This document shows, one piece after another, positions 17,592 through 28,345 of a DNA stretch of 64,000 nucleotides. A program made the position numbers and the translations under genes. Position 1 is the first letter of the stretch. Every line of letters begins with the position of its first letter. Origin of the DNA: Gilliamella bombicola (GTDB taxonomy: Bacteria; Pseudomonadota; Gammaproteobacteria; Enterobacterales; Orbaceae); contig NZ_FMAQ01000001.1 in NCBI RefSeq assembly GCF_900094945.1, forward strand, positions 62,001 through 126,000. Direction: 5' to 3'. The notes below the pieces were generated by a model, which had not been told where the DNA came from, searched no databases, and saw only the letters and a program-made list of their open reading frames with translations.

Positions 17592-19166
17592 ATGCGAGTC
17601 TTTATGTACAATTTATTACCCAATAATTCGTTTAATAAAATACTAATTTGCAAGGTGCTTTGTGTGGCTTGCGTTTCTTGCATTAGTTTTTCTTCATGGG
17701 CTTTTTCGTTTGATGATGTGGTTGCAAAAGCCGAAAAATTATCCAAAAAAGCTTATGTTCAGCCATCTAAAAACATTCCCAATGAATTGGCATCTTTACA
17801 ATTTGCTGATTATCAGAAAATTCTATTTAATCATCAAAAAGCCTATTGGAGTGATCAAAAAAGTCGTTTCAAACTTGAGTTCTATCACGAGGGCATGTAC
17901 TTTGATGTTCCAGTAAAAATCAATGAAATCGTCAATAATCAAGTTAACGAAATAAAATATGATCCAAGTTATTTTGATTTAAGCCCACTCAACCTTGATA
18001 AGATTAATAGTAAAGACCTTGGTTTTGCTGGTTTTAAAGTTCATTATCCAATTAATAACCCAACAAAAACTGACGATGAAATATTCTCAGCTCTAGGGGG
18101 CAGTTATTTTCGTGCAGTAGGTAAAGAACAGCACTATGGACTTTCCGCCAGAGGTCTTGCCATTGATACTGGCGAAATGTCAGGTGAAGAGTTTCCACGT
18201 TTTAAAGAGTATTGGATTGAAAGACCAGAAGCCAACCAAAAACATTTAGTCATCTATGCGTTACTTGACTCACCAAGTGTGGCAGGTGCTTATAAAATAA
18301 CACTTGTACCAAGTGTTGATACCACAGTCACAGTGCAAGCGAAAGTCTTCTTCCGAGATTCAGTAAAAAAATTAGGCATTGCACCATTAACCAGTATGTT
18401 TTTATTTGGCCCAAACCAACCATCTCCTTTATTAAACTACCGCCCTGCAATGCATGATTCTAACGGACTATCTATTTTAGCCAACAATAATGAATGGATC
18501 TGGCGTCCATTAAATAATCCTAAGCGTTTATCATTTTCATCATATAGCTTAGAAAATCCGAAAGCTTTCGGTTTAATTCAACGCGATAACGGTTTTGAAG
18601 ATTATCAAGATCTGGATGATCACTATGAAAAACGACCTAGCGTTTGGACTGAAATTTTAGGTGATTGGCACAAAGGACGCGTTGAATTAGTTGAAATCCC
18701 AACTGCTGATGAAACTAACGATAATATTGTTACTTTTTGGGTACCAGAAAAACAATATAAAGCTGGTGATGTGCTCGATATTAAATATCGATTACATTAT
18801 TCATTAAATGAAAAACAACGCTATCCTAATGATGTAGCAAGAGCAGTGAGCTCTCGTTTATCGCTAGGCGATATAAAACAAGCTAATTTAATTCGTAAAC
18901 TTGATGGTTCTAATGCATATGTCATCGACTTTGCTGGTCCTGAATTATCAGAAACAGCACCAGTCAAAGTGATTTCAAGCATGAGCAATGGCACTATCTT
19001 AAGTTCTGACGTGCAATACAATTCAGAAATTAAAGGCTGGCGAGTTATTGTTCGGTTTAACATTGAAGATAACAAAAAAGCAAGTGACATACGCGTACAA
19101 CTAGCTTCTCAAGCAACCAATAAAGTCATTTCTGAAACATGGAGTGGGCAATATCCCGCACAATAA
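17592..19166 (+). CDS. opgG: periplasmic glucan biosynthesis protein OpgG
   Basis: A 524-aa OpgG/MdoG protein. The signal peptide ends near SSWAF, followed by FSFDDVVAKAEKLSKKAY and the family body (FYHEGMYFDVPV, GGSYFRAVGKEQHYGLSARGLAIDTG, RRPSVWTEILGDWHKGRVELVEIPT). It acts in the periplasm on the backbone of osmoregulated glucans made by OpgH. An alternative ATG at 17604 would shorten the leader by four residues. opgH follows after 24 bp. Confidence 0.93.
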   Translation: MRVFMYNLLPNNSFNKILICKVLCVACVSCISFSSWAFSFDDVVAKAEKLSKKAYVQPSKNIPNELASLQFADYQKILFNHQKAYWSDQKSRFKLEFYHEGMYFDVPVKINEIVNNQVNEIKYDPSYFDLSPLNLDKINSKDLGFAGFKVHYPINNPTKTDDEIFSALGGSYFRAVGKEQHYGLSARGLAIDTGEMSGEEFPRFKEYWIERPEANQKHLVIYALLDSPSVAGAYKITLVPSVDTTVTVQAKVFFRDSVKKLGIAPLTSMFLFGPNQPSPLLNYRPAMHDSNGLSILANNNEWIWRPLNNPKRLSFSSYSLENPKAFGLIQRDNGFEDYQDLDDHYEKRPSVWTEILGDWHKGRVELVEIPTADETNDNIVTFWVPEKQYKAGDVLDIKYRLHYSLNEKQRYPNDVARAVSSRLSLGDIKQANLIRKLDGSNAYVIDFAGPELSETAPVKVISSMSNGTILSSDVQYNSEIKGWRVIVRFNIEDNKKASDIRVQLASQATNKVISETWSGQYPAQ

Positions 19167-19190
19167 TTATTATAATAATATGATAAAAAT

Positions 19191-21551
19191 ATGAAAAAAG
19201 ATTACTTTGCAAATCTTTCTGACGCCGAAGTTTGGCGTCAGAAATCTGAAAACAATGCAATACCGCCAGACGATGTTGATTTTTTAAAATATCGTTTAAA
19301 TCAAGTTGGTGATACCTCCTCTTTTATTGATGACCGAAGGCAACAGCCAAGTTATCCTGAAGTTGATCGTGTTTCGATTCAACCACAAATCTGGAATCAA
19401 CGTTATACAGCCAAATCAAAACATGGCATAAATATTCTTGCCATCATTCGGCGCTTTATTATGTTTGTACTTATAACCATACAAACATATTATGGAACCA
19501 CTTATCTTGCGTCTTTATTACCTTATCAAAGTTGGCAAAAAATCAATTTTATGGCAAATTGGGATATTAATCCTGAATTAGCTATTTACAGCATAATCCC
19601 TTATATTATCCAAGGTGCGATTATTATCTTATTTGCTATTTTGTTTTTCTGGATTTCGATTGGTTTTTGGACCAGTATTATGGGGCTAATATTAGCTGTA
19701 ATGGGGAAAGATCGTTACACAATTCCTATTCCTAATGACCCTGCATCACATATTGATGCTAAGCATCGAACTGCACTTGTTATGCCAATTTGTAATGAAG
19801 ATGTTGCTCGGGTATTTGCTGGATTACAGGCAACTTACCAGTCCCTCGTTGAAACAGGCCACGCCGCTTGCTGTGATTTTTTTATCTTAAGTGATACTAA
19901 CGATCCCGATCTATATGTCAACGAACTTAAAGCTTGGGCGGAATTTAATGCGACAAAACCAAACAACGGTTGTAATATTTTTTATCGTCACCGCAAACGT
20001 CGAGTGAAACGTAAAAGCGGTAATATTGATGATTTTTGCCGCCGTTGGGGCCATCAATACGAATACATGATGATCCTTGATGCCGACAGTATTATGACCG
20101 GTGATTGTATCTTAAAAATGATTGCCATGATGGAAATGACTCCTAAAGCAGGCATTTTACAATCCCCGCCAAAATCCGTCAGAATGACTACGCTTTACGG
20201 ACGTATTCAACAATTTGCTAACCAAATTTACAGCGATATCTTCTGTTCTGGCACACATTTTTGGCAACTAAGCGAAGCCCAATATTGGGGACACAATGCC
20301 ATGATTCGCTTAAAACCTTTTATAGAACATTGCATTTTATCGCCACTTCAAAAACGTAAAGGACCAATTCATATTTTATCGCACGACCTAGTCGAAGCAA
20401 CACTTATGCGTCGTGCCGGCTATGGCGTTTGGATTGCTTATAATATGAACGGCAGTTATGAAGAGCTACCCGGTAATATGATTGAAGATCTAAAACGCGA
20501 TAATCGTTGGTGTATGGGCAATTTAATTAACCTAAGGTTAATTTTCAAAAGTGGTATCAAATTGACCCATCGCATCATGTTTGCAACTAGTGGTATGGCT
20601 TATATCTCTTCATTATTGTGGCTGGTATTTTTAATATTCTCAACACTATTATTATTGGTGTTTAATATTTCAGAACCTCAATATTTCTTCCAACCTAACC
20701 AATTTTATCCAACTTGGCCAAGGTGGGATGAGCAATTAGCCATACAGCTCCTCTCAACCACAATGGTTTTACTATTTGCACCTAAGTTTTTCAGCTATGG
20801 CATTATTATAGCCAGAACAGGGGCAAAAGATGTTGGTGGTATATTTAAATTAACCCTATCAATCTTTATTGAAATGATTTGGTCAATGATCTTAGCGCCA
20901 ATACGCATGATCTTCCATAGTAAATTTGTACTTAGAGCATGGATGGGGAGCAAAATTCAATGGAAATCACCATCACGAAGTGACGATGCGTTAACATGGG
21001 GCGAATCATTTTATTTTTGTTGGCCACTGTCGCTATTAGGTATTGTATGGCTAGGGATAATAATCTGGCTAAATCCACAATTTACTTACTGGTATATCGC
21101 AATATTAATACCTTTAAGCATTTCGCCTTTAGTAATTAGGATATCAGGACTTTCTAGCATCGGTATGAAAGCAAAAAAGGCAGGGTTATTTTTAACACCA
21201 GAAGAAACCCACCCTGCAAAAGCAATCACACTTACAGGTGAATATTTAGTTAAAACTGAAGCGGCATTTATTGAAAATGGCTTTATTATGGCGTTGGTCG
21301 ATCCTGTCTATAATGCACTTGCTTGTGCATTATCGACATCACGACATCGAGTAAATACTAAAAACCAACAAAAACGCCATGAGCTTATTGCGCAGTATAA
21401 ACAAATAGATTTAGAAAAAATGAGTAAAGAAAAGCAGTTAGCGATTTTAGAAGATCCTATTATCCTTTCCGCATTACATCGTCATATATGGCAACAGCAA
21501 GAAAAATACGACAATCTATTCACTTTATGGCAAAATGAACGCCAGCAATAA
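19191..21551 (+). CDS. opgH: glucan glucosyltransferase OpgH
   Basis: A 786-aa inner-membrane GT2 glycosyltransferase. It makes the linear glucose backbone of osmoregulated periplasmic glucans from UDP-glucose. Two transmembrane segments precede the catalytic domain, with PICNEDVARVFAGLQATY, LDADSIMTGD, SHDLVEATLMRRAGYGVW and the RDNRWCMGN box; several membrane segments follow. It is somewhat shorter than the E. coli protein (847 aa), mainly at the N-terminus. Second gene of opgGH and closed by a strong terminator. Confidence 0.94.
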   Translation: MKKDYFANLSDAEVWRQKSENNAIPPDDVDFLKYRLNQVGDTSSFIDDRRQQPSYPEVDRVSIQPQIWNQRYTAKSKHGINILAIIRRFIMFVLITIQTYYGTTYLASLLPYQSWQKINFMANWDINPELAIYSIIPYIIQGAIIILFAILFFWISIGFWTSIMGLILAVMGKDRYTIPIPNDPASHIDAKHRTALVMPICNEDVARVFAGLQATYQSLVETGHAACCDFFILSDTNDPDLYVNELKAWAEFNATKPNNGCNIFYRHRKRRVKRKSGNIDDFCRRWGHQYEYMMILDADSIMTGDCILKMIAMMEMTPKAGILQSPPKSVRMTTLYGRIQQFANQIYSDIFCSGTHFWQLSEAQYWGHNAMIRLKPFIEHCILSPLQKRKGPIHILSHDLVEATLMRRAGYGVWIAYNMNGSYEELPGNMIEDLKRDNRWCMGNLINLRLIFKSGIKLTHRIMFATSGMAYISSLLWLVFLIFSTLLLLVFNISEPQYFFQPNQFYPTWPRWDEQLAIQLLSTTMVLLFAPKFFSYGIIIARTGAKDVGGIFKLTLSIFIEMIWSMILAPIRMIFHSKFVLRAWMGSKIQWKSPSRSDDALTWGESFYFCWPLSLLGIVWLGIIIWLNPQFTYWYIAILIPLSISPLVIRISGLSSIGMKAKKAGLFLTPEETHPAKAITLTGEYLVKTEAAFIENGFIMALVDPVYNALACALSTSRHRVNTKNQQKRHELIAQYKQIDLEKMSKEKQLAILEDPIILSALHRHIWQQQEKYDNLFTLWQNERQQ

Positions 21552-21575
21552 AAATAGGGCTTTAGCCCTATTTTT
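21550..21575 (+). terminator. rho-independent terminator of opgGH
   Basis: An 11-bp stem (aaaaatagggc/gccctattttt) with a 4-nt loop, followed by GTTTTTTTA. It overlaps the opgH stop region. Confidence 0.88.
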
Positions 21576-21614
21576 GTTTTTTTAGTAAATAATCAAATTC
21601 CATGGATATTTTTT

Positions 21615-22589
21615 ATGACTTGGCAACCTTCTGCATCTATCAATAATCTACTTAAGCGCGCAAAAATTGTTTCTCAAGTACGTCAATTTTTTGCCGACCG
21701 CTGTATTTTAGAGGTTGAAACACCTATATTAAGCCAATATGCAGTAACAGACGTGCATTTAAGCTCTTTCCACACTAAATTTTTAAAACCGGGGGAACTT
21801 GAAGGACAACAAGGGCGACAAATGTCATTAATTACTAGCCCTGAATATCACATGAAGCGCTTACTCGCTGCCGGCAGTGGTCCTATTTATCAATTATGTA
21901 AATGTTTTCGTAATCATGAAGAAGTTAGTCGTTATCATAACCCTGAATTTACCATGCTCGAATGGTATCGCATCCAATTTGATATGATGCAAATGATCAA
22001 TGAAGTCGATGACTTACTGCAAACTGTTTTAGATTGTGAACCAGCTGAACGTATCTCTTATCAAAAGGTATTTCAACGTCATCTTAATATTGATCCTTTA
22101 GAAGCTGATCACGCAACCTTAGTTAATGCCGCAAACCAACTTGATATTGGGCTTAATACTGACAATTATGATAAAGATGGATTACTCCAATGCTTGTTCA
22201 CTTTTGGTGTTGAACCGCATATTGGGCAAGATAAACCTATTGCAGTATTCCACTTTCCAGCATCACAAGCCGCATTAGCTGCCATTAGTTCAGAGGATCA
22301 CCGAGTAGCGAGCCGTTTTGAGTTCTATTACAAAGGCGTTGAACTTGCTAATGGTTTTAAAGAACTTACCAATGCTCAAGAACAACGAATGCGTTTTGAA
22401 CAAAATAATTTAGATCGCGCAAATCAAAACCTACCAGCACAAAATATTGACATTGAGTTACTTGCTGCTATGGAAGCAGGCTTACCTGACTGTGCAGGTG
22501 TTGCGGTAGGATTAGATCGTTTAATTATGCTTGCTCTAGAGTGCAAAAGTTTAGATGAAGTGATGTCATTTACTTTTGAGAGGGCTTAA
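21615..22589 (+). CDS. epmA: elongation factor P lysyl-lysine ligase EpmA
   Basis: A 324-aa paralogue of the class II lysyl-tRNA synthetase catalytic core with no anticodon-binding domain. Motif 2 is [20 protein letters not shown] with CFRNHE, and motif 3 is [14 protein letters not shown]. EpmA attaches beta-lysine to a conserved Lys of EF-P. Neither efp nor epmB is in the window. Followed at 3 bp by rmuC. Confidence 0.94.
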   Translation: MTWQPSASINNLLKRAKIVSQVRQFFADRCILEVETPILSQYAVTDVHLSSFHTKFLKPGELEGQQGRQMSLITSPEYHMKRLLAAGSGPIYQLCKCFRNHEEVSRYHNPEFTMLEWYRIQFDMMQMINEVDDLLQTVLDCEPAERISYQKVFQRHLNIDPLEADHATLVNAANQLDIGLNTDNYDKDGLLQCLFTFGVEPHIGQDKPIAVFHFPASQAALAAISSEDHRVASRFEFYYKGVELANGFKELTNAQEQRMRFEQNNLDRANQNLPAQNIDIELLAAMEAGLPDCAGVAVGLDRLIMLALECKSLDEVMSFTFERA

Positions 22590-22591
22590 TT

Positions 22592-23953
22592 ATGTTCTAT
22601 GATTTAGGATTAGCCGAATGGGTTGCGATTATTATTGGTATTGCCGCCTTAATTTTACTGGTGTTAACGATAAAATCTCAACTGACAATTAATAATTTAC
22701 ATCAACTATTTGATCTGCAACTGCTCCAAAAAAAAGAAGAAAACCAATCTTTAACAATTCAAGTAAGACAGCTGGAGCATGAATTAGATCAGTATCGACA
22801 ACAAAATCTAGCGCAAAATGTCAAAATTAGTGAACTCAAAACGCGTTTAGAAGAAACGTTAAGTGCTACCCAAGAACGGCAAACGATATTAGAACAAAGT
22901 GAACAACGGCTCACGACTCAATTTGAAAACCTTGCCAATCGTATTTTTGAACAAAGTGGTAAAAAAATTGAGCAACAAAATAAACAAAGTCTTGATTTTT
23001 TACTTTCGCCGCTCAAAGAACAGCTAGAAGGTTTCAAAAAACAAGTACAAGATAGTTTTGGTCAAGAGGCCAAAGAACGCCACACACTCACGCACGAAAT
23101 TCGTAACTTGCAACAGCTAAATGAGCAAATGAGCAAAGAAGCAACCAACTTAACTAATGCGCTAAAGGGCAATAACAAAACCCAAGGGAACTGGGGCGAA
23201 TTTATCCTAAGCCAAATTCTAGATAATTCAGGATTACGTTCAGGTTATGAATATGAAACTCAAGTCAATTTAACGAACGAAAGTAATCAGCGATTACAAC
23301 CCGATGTTATTGTTCATTTACCGCAGGGCGGGGACGTGGTTATTGATTCAAAAGTAACATTAGTTGCCTATGAGCGTCATTTTAATAGTGATGACGAAAC
23401 AATTAAAGCGAAAGCGATGACCGAACATTTAGCTGCTGTTCGTAACCACTTAAAGCAACTCAGCCAAAAAGATTATCATAAACTCATTGGCATTAATTCA
23501 TTAGATTATATTTTGATGTTTATTCCTGTCGAACCTGCATTTTTAAGCGCAATTGATAATGACCCCGCATTAATCAATGATGCCTTAAAAAGTAATATTA
23601 TGATAGTTAGCCCAACCACATTGTTAGTTGCATTACGGACAATTCATAATTTATGGCGATTTGAATATCAGAATCGTAATGCCGAGCTGATTGCTGATAG
23701 AGCAAGTAAACTGTATGACAAAATGCGCGGCTTTGTTGAAGATATGGAAAACCTAGGCAGTTGTTTAGACAAAGCACAACAGAATTATCAAAATTCCATG
23801 AACAAATTATCAAAAGGTCGTGGTAACGTAATTGGACAAATTGAACGATTCCGTGAAATGGGTATCGAAGTAAAAAAACCGATTAATCCAAACATCACCT
23901 TACTATCAATGGACGAATCAAATAACGAAGATGAACGTGAATCAACAAATTAG
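22592..23953 (+). CDS. rmuC: DNA recombination protein RmuC
   Basis: A 453-aa protein with an N-terminal membrane anchor (about 10-27), a long Gln/Glu-rich coiled coil (about 40-190) and the RmuC nuclease-like domain (about 200-400: NWGEFILSQILDNSGL, LQPDVIVHLP, VVIDSKVTL, FIPVEPAFL). RmuC limits inversions and recombination at repeats; the biochemical activity is inferred from its restriction-nuclease-like fold. It follows epmA by 3 bp. Confidence 0.93.
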   Translation: MFYDLGLAEWVAIIIGIAALILLVLTIKSQLTINNLHQLFDLQLLQKKEENQSLTIQVRQLEHELDQYRQQNLAQNVKISELKTRLEETLSATQERQTILEQSEQRLTTQFENLANRIFEQSGKKIEQQNKQSLDFLLSPLKEQLEGFKKQVQDSFGQEAKERHTLTHEIRNLQQLNEQMSKEATNLTNALKGNNKTQGNWGEFILSQILDNSGLRSGYEYETQVNLTNESNQRLQPDVIVHLPQGGDVVIDSKVTLVAYERHFNSDDETIKAKAMTEHLAAVRNHLKQLSQKDYHKLIGINSLDYILMFIPVEPAFLSAIDNDPALINDALKSNIMIVSPTTLLVALRTIHNLWRFEYQNRNAELIADRASKLYDKMRGFVEDMENLGSCLDKAQQNYQNSMNKLSKGRGNVIGQIERFREMGIEVKKPINPNITLLSMDESNNEDERESTN

Positions 23954-24077
23954 CTTATCGTTAAATCAAAGGTTAATACGCATTAACATCAATTGTTAGA
24001 TTATAAATAAGCAAATACCATGATTCACGATTATTTGAAATAAGTGTATACTCATCAAACGTAAAGAGGAATTGAAG

Positions 24078-24323
24078 ATGGAAAAAAAACAAGACAAAGA
24101 ACCGAGTTTCGAAGAAACACTAAAGCAACTCGAAACCATCGTAGCTCAACTAGAAAATGGTGATTTACCATTAGATGAAGCACTAAATGAGTTTGAAAAA
24201 GGGATTAAATTAGCAAAAGCAGGACAAAAACAGTTACAACAAGCCGAACAACGTATTCAGATCTTATTGTCTGAAAATAGTGATACCGAATTGTCAGAAT
24301 TCTTAATTGATGATAATGAATAG
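24078..24323 (+). CDS. xseB: exodeoxyribonuclease VII small subunit
   Basis: An 81-aa Xse[28 protein letters not shown] and [22 protein letters not shown], the usual helical hairpin. The ATG at 24078 sits 7 bases after AAGAGGA and is preferred over the in-frame TTG at 24072. It overlaps ispA. The large subunit XseA is not in the window. Confidence 0.93.
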   Translation: MEKKQDKEPSFEETLKQLETIVAQLENGDLPLDEALNEFEKGIKLAKAGQKQLQQAEQRIQILLSENSDTELSEFLIDDNE

Positions 24324-25185
24324 CTTAAAACCATTACAAGAACGAATAGACTTATTTTTAACTGCCTGTATTTCACAAATGGAGGCATCCACACTTCAAC
24401 AAGCAATGGGTTACAGCTTGTTGGCCGGTGGCAAACGGATTCGACCTATTTTAGTCTATTTAACAGGCCAAATGTTTAATTGCCCGCTTTCTAAATTAGA
24501 CGAGGCCGCCGCCGCAATTGAATGCATTCATACTTATTCATTAATTCATGACGACCTACCCGCCATGGATAATGACGATTTACGTCGAGGTAAACCAACA
24601 TGCCATATCCAATTTGGTGAAGATCAAGCAATATTGGCTGGTGATGCCTTGCAAACTCTAGCGTTTTCATTGCTAGCAAAAAGCGAGTTGATTGATGCTA
24701 ATACTAAAATTAATATGATAAACGAACTTGCCTATGCTAGCGGCGTTGCCGGCATGTGCCTTGGTCAATCATTAGATTTACAGGCTACACATCAGCAAAT
24801 AGACCTTGAACATTTGCAAAAAATCCATTGCTATAAAACAGGTGCTTTAATCAAAGCGGCTGTCCGCATGGGGGCTTTTGCTTACGGTGAAAATACAAAA
24901 CCTTATCGCCTAATGCTTGATCAGTATGCCGAAGCAATTGGTCTAGCATTTCAAATCCAAGATGATATTTTAGATATTATTGGCGAACAATCGATTATGG
25001 GTAAACCTAAAGGATCAGACCTTATCCATGAGAAGAGCACATACCCTGCACTAGTTGGACTTGATAACGCAATAAAACTCACTGAGCAACTTTATCAGCA
25101 AGCTATCGATAGTCTAAAGCAAATACCCTATAATAGTCAGCCATTGCAAGATCTTGCTGGTTTTATTATTAATCGAAATAGTTAA
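24316..25185 (+). CDS. ispA: farnesyl diphosphate synthase
   Basis: A prenyltransferase of about 289 aa. The first Asp-rich motif is [15 protein letters not shown] and the second is [19 protein letters not shown] near the N-terminus binds isopentenyl diphosphate. It makes C15 farnesyl diphosphate. The likely start, ATG 24316, overlaps the xseB stop (ATGAATAG), though ATG 24310 is possible. In operon xseB-ispA-dxs. Confidence 0.94.
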   Translation: MNSLKPLQERIDLFLTACISQMEASTLQQAMGYSLLAGGKRIRPILVYLTGQMFNCPLSKLDEAAAAIECIHTYSLIHDDLPAMDNDDLRRGKPTCHIQFGEDQAILAGDALQTLAFSLLAKSELIDANTKINMINELAYASGVAGMCLGQSLDLQATHQQIDLEHLQKIHCYKTGALIKAAVRMGAFAYGENTKPYRLMLDQYAEAIGLAFQIQDDILDIIGEQSIMGKPKGSDLIHEKSTYPALVGLDNAIKLTEQLYQQAIDSLKQIPYNSQPLQDLAGFIINRNS

Positions 25186-25212
25186 CAACTAACTAAAAGA
25201 TAACATTATATA

Positions 25213-27069
25213 ATGAATTTAGATAATTACCCTTTGTTAAAACAAATAAACTCGCCCGATGACCTAAGACGTTTTCCTCAGTCACAGTTATCGGCGATTT
25301 GCCGTGAACTTAGGCAATATTTGCTAGCATGTGTTAGTCAATCGAGTGGACATTTAGCATCGGGGCTAGGCGTGGTTGAATTAACTACAGCGTTACACTA
25401 TGTTTATCACACACCGTTTGATAAAATCATATGGGATGTAGGACACCAAGCCTATCCCCACAAGATATTAACTGGTCGTCGCGATCAAATGCTTTCTATC
25501 CGCCAAAAAGGTGGGTTACACCCATTTCCTCATCGAAATGAAAGCGAATATGATGTACTAACTACAGGGCATTCTTCGACTTCAATTAGTGCTGCGCTTG
25601 GAATTGCAATTAGTGAACAAAAAAAACAATCAGGTAACAAAGTAGCCGCCATTATTGGCGATGGTGCATTAACGGCAGGTATGGCATTTGAAGCGATGAA
25701 TCACGCTGGTCATGTTAAACCTGATATGCTAGTGATTGTTAACGACAATGACATGTCGATTTCAGCAAATACCGGCGCACTAAACCAACATCTTACTCAA
25801 ATCTTATCAAGTAGAGCCTATACCTCTTTTCGGGAAAGTGGCAAACGTGTATTAGCAAATATTCCGCCATTAAAAGAACTGATTAAAAAGACTGAAGAAC
25901 ACTTAAAAGGCTTAGTCACACCAGCCATCTTATTTGAAGAGCTAGGTTTTAATTATATAGGTCCTGTTGACGGACATGACCTTGATAGTCTAGTCTCAAC
26001 TTTACAGAAAGTTCGCCAGCTAAAAGGACCTCAGCTACTGCATGTGATTACACAAAAAGGCAAAGGCTATGCGCCAGCTGAAAAAGATCCGACTTTATGG
26101 CATGGTGTACCAAAATTTAACCCTAATGATGGCATATTACCTATCGCCAAAAAAGTAACCCCAACATATTCGCAAGTTTTTGGCGATTGGCTATGTGAAA
26201 TGGCGCAAAATGATAAACGTTTAATGGCAATAACCCCTGCAATGAGCGAAGGCTCAGGTATGACAAAATTTGCCAATCGTTATCCTGACCAATTTTTTGA
26301 TGTTGCAATAGCTGAACAACATGCTGTTACCCTAGCCGCCGGGTTTGCAATTAGTGACTTAAAACCTGTTGTAGCTATTTACTCAACTTTTTTGCAACGC
26401 GCTTACGATCAAGTTATTCATGATGTTGCCATTCAAAACCTACCCGTATTATTTGCCATCGATCGCGCTGGTATTGTCGGTGCTGACGGTGAAACCCACC
26501 AAGGTGCATTTGACTTAAGTTATTTGCGCTGTGTGCCCAATATGGTCATCATGACCCCAAGTGATGAAAACGAATGCCGACAGATGCTCTACACCGGCTA
26601 CTTACATAATGGACCAACAGCAGTACGTTACCCTCGAGGTGAAGGCTCGGGCACACAACTCATGCCATTAACCGCAATTCCTCTAGGTCAATCTAAATTA
26701 TGTCGACAAGGCAAAAATATCGCTTTACTTAATTTTGGCACTTTGCTTCCTGAAGTTTTACAAGCTGCAGAGCAAATTAATGCTACAGTCATCGATATGC
26801 GGTTTGTTAAACCACTCGATGAAAAAGTCCTTTTGCACATTAGCCAAACTCATAATATACTTGTCACCATTGAAGAAAACAGTATCAAAGGCGGGGCAGG
26901 TAGCGGCGTCGGTGAATACTTATTATCGAAAAAAATAAAATGTGATATTTTAAATATTGGACTTCCTGATAAGTTTATTTCGCAAGGTGCTCAAAGCGAA
27001 ATAAGACAAGAGCTAGGATTAGATCACAAACACATTATCGATAAAATTAATAATTTTATGAATCAATAG
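25213..27069 (+). CDS. dxs: 1-deoxy-D-xylulose-5-phosphate synthase
   Basis: A 618-aa thiamine diphosphate enzyme that joins pyruvate and glyceraldehyde 3-phosphate, the first step of the MEP isoprenoid pathway. Visible are [16 protein letters not shown], the TPP motif [15 protein letters not shown] ending at NDN, the catalytic Glu in [14 protein letters not shown], and [10 protein letters not shown]. It follows ispA with a 27-bp gap and precedes zapA by 7 bp. Confidence 0.96.
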   Translation: MNLDNYPLLKQINSPDDLRRFPQSQLSAICRELRQYLLACVSQSSGHLASGLGVVELTTALHYVYHTPFDKIIWDVGHQAYPHKILTGRRDQMLSIRQKGGLHPFPHRNESEYDVLTTGHSSTSISAALGIAISEQKKQSGNKVAAIIGDGALTAGMAFEAMNHAGHVKPDMLVIVNDNDMSISANTGALNQHLTQILSSRAYTSFRESGKRVLANIPPLKELIKKTEEHLKGLVTPAILFEELGFNYIGPVDGHDLDSLVSTLQKVRQLKGPQLLHVITQKGKGYAPAEKDPTLWHGVPKFNPNDGILPIAKKVTPTYSQVFGDWLCEMAQNDKRLMAITPAMSEGSGMTKFANRYPDQFFDVAIAEQHAVTLAAGFAISDLKPVVAIYSTFLQRAYDQVIHDVAIQNLPVLFAIDRAGIVGADGETHQGAFDLSYLRCVPNMVIMTPSDENECRQMLYTGYLHNGPTAVRYPRGEGSGTQLMPLTAIPLGQSKLCRQGKNIALLNFGTLLPEVLQAAEQINATVIDMRFVKPLDEKVLLHISQTHNILVTIEENSIKGGAGSGVGEYLLSKKIKCDILNIGLPDKFISQGAQSEIRQELGLDHKHIIDKINNFMNQ

Positions 27070-27076
27070 GTTAAAC

Positions 27077-27361
27077 ATGGAAACTCAAGCTGTCACTATT
27101 CAAATTTTTGGACGAACATTAAAGTTCAATTGTCCTGTTGATGAAGTCGAAGCACTTAATCGTGCAGCAAAAGATTTAGATACGCGCTTAACAAATTTAC
27201 GAGAAAAGTCCCCTCAGGTTGGCAGTGATCAACTTATTATGACTGCGGCGCTAAATATTTCTTACGAACTGACAAAAGAAAAAGAACGAAGTAACGAATT
27301 TGGTGATCGGCTAAAAATGTTACAACAATTACTTGATTCTGCCCTAAATACCAACAATTAA
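27077..27361 (+). CDS. zapA: cell division protein ZapA
   Basis: A 94-aa ZapA: VTIQIFGRTLKFNCPVDEVEALNRAAKDLDTRL, followed by a C-terminal coiled coil. It is shorter than the E. coli protein (109 aa), mainly at the C-terminus. ZapA crosslinks FtsZ filaments. As in E. coli it precedes the 6S RNA gene and fau. Confidence 0.9.
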   Translation: METQAVTIQIFGRTLKFNCPVDEVEALNRAAKDLDTRLTNLREKSPQVGSDQLIMTAALNISYELTKEKERSNEFGDRLKMLQQLLDSALNTNN

Positions 27362-27425
27362 CTATTTGAATTGTAAATTTAATACAAATGGTATTGTATG
27401 ATCTGGTAAATTTTGTATTATGTAC

Positions 27426-27608
27426 CCAACTCTGAGATGATCGCGATGTGGGTTAGTCCCCTGAGCCGATAATCTTATCTTAAGAACGGAGTGATTTTTA
27501 ATTGGTGAGTATGCCTTACTTGTAAGGAAACCTAAAAATTAAAACACGATGTTCACCTTGAACCGTGGGTTCAAGGGTTACGACCCTAACGACATCTTGG
27601 AGCTTCCT
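27426..27608 (+). ncRNA. ssrS: 6S RNA
   Basis: Located between zapA and fau as in enterobacteria. It has the conserved 6S blocks: ctctgagatg near the 5' end, agtcccctgagccgat, ttggtgagtatgcc, gttcaccttgaacc with ggttcaagggttac, and acatcttggag pairing back to the 5' end. The ends are set by analogy with E. coli 6S RNA and may be off by a few bases. It binds sigma-70 RNA polymerase holoenzyme in stationary phase. Confidence 0.93.
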
Positions 27609-27636
27609 TTCGACCTTACAACAACAGTGAAAACTG

Positions 27637-28182
27637 ATGAATATTAGGCAAATTATACGTCAAAAAAGACGACAATTATCTCCCAATGAACGTGACACTG
27701 CGCAACAAACTATATATCAAAAAATTGCCCGTCACCAAGCGATTAACACTGCAAAAAATATCGCCATATTTTTATCATTCGATGGCGAAGTAGATACAAA
27801 ACCCATTATCGAATATTTATGGCAGCAAAATAAATCTGTCTATTTACCTATTATCCACCCTTTTGTCTCGACACATTTACTCTTCTTAAAATACACTAGC
27901 CAAACCAGACTTATTAAAAATAAATTTGGTATATTAGAACCTGAATTAAACGTATTAAACGTACTACCTAACAACCAACTTGATGTCATCTTTACTCCGC
28001 TAGTTGCTTTTGATCAACGTGGTTATCGTATTGGGATGGGCGGTGGATTTTACGACCGATTACTAGCAAATTATCAATCAAAAAAAATCTTACCTATTGG
28101 GCTTGCTTTTGCTTGCCAAAAGGTACAACATATTGATAACAAACCTTGGGACGTCAGACTGCCCGAAATTATTTATGCTTAA
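27637..28182 (+). CDS. fau: 5-formyltetrahydrofolate cyclo-ligase
   Basis: A 181-aa enzyme, YgfA/Fau type. It has RQKRRQLSP near the N-terminus, IAIFLSFDGEVDT, VYLPII, DVIFTPLVAFDQRGYRIGMGGGFYDR (ATP/substrate loop) and the C-terminal LPIGLAFACQKV. It converts 5-formyl-THF to methenyl-THF. It lies just after 6S RNA and may be co-transcribed with it, as in E. coli. Confidence 0.94.
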   Translation: MNIRQIIRQKRRQLSPNERDTAQQTIYQKIARHQAINTAKNIAIFLSFDGEVDTKPIIEYLWQQNKSVYLPIIHPFVSTHLLFLKYTSQTRLIKNKFGILEPELNVLNVLPNNQLDVIFTPLVAFDQRGYRIGMGGGFYDRLLANYQSKKILPIGLAFACQKVQHIDNKPWDVRLPEIIYA

Positions 28183-28345
28183 GTTTATTGATAATAAATT
28201 AAACACATTTTTCTAAGTATAAAAATAATCATATAAAACTTTTTTACTATGCACTACTGTTCAATTTCCTAGTACATAATATTCAAAAGCAATTGAGTCT
28301 TTCATCTTTAAAAGCTTTTTTAATATCATATAAAGGAGTGTTGCA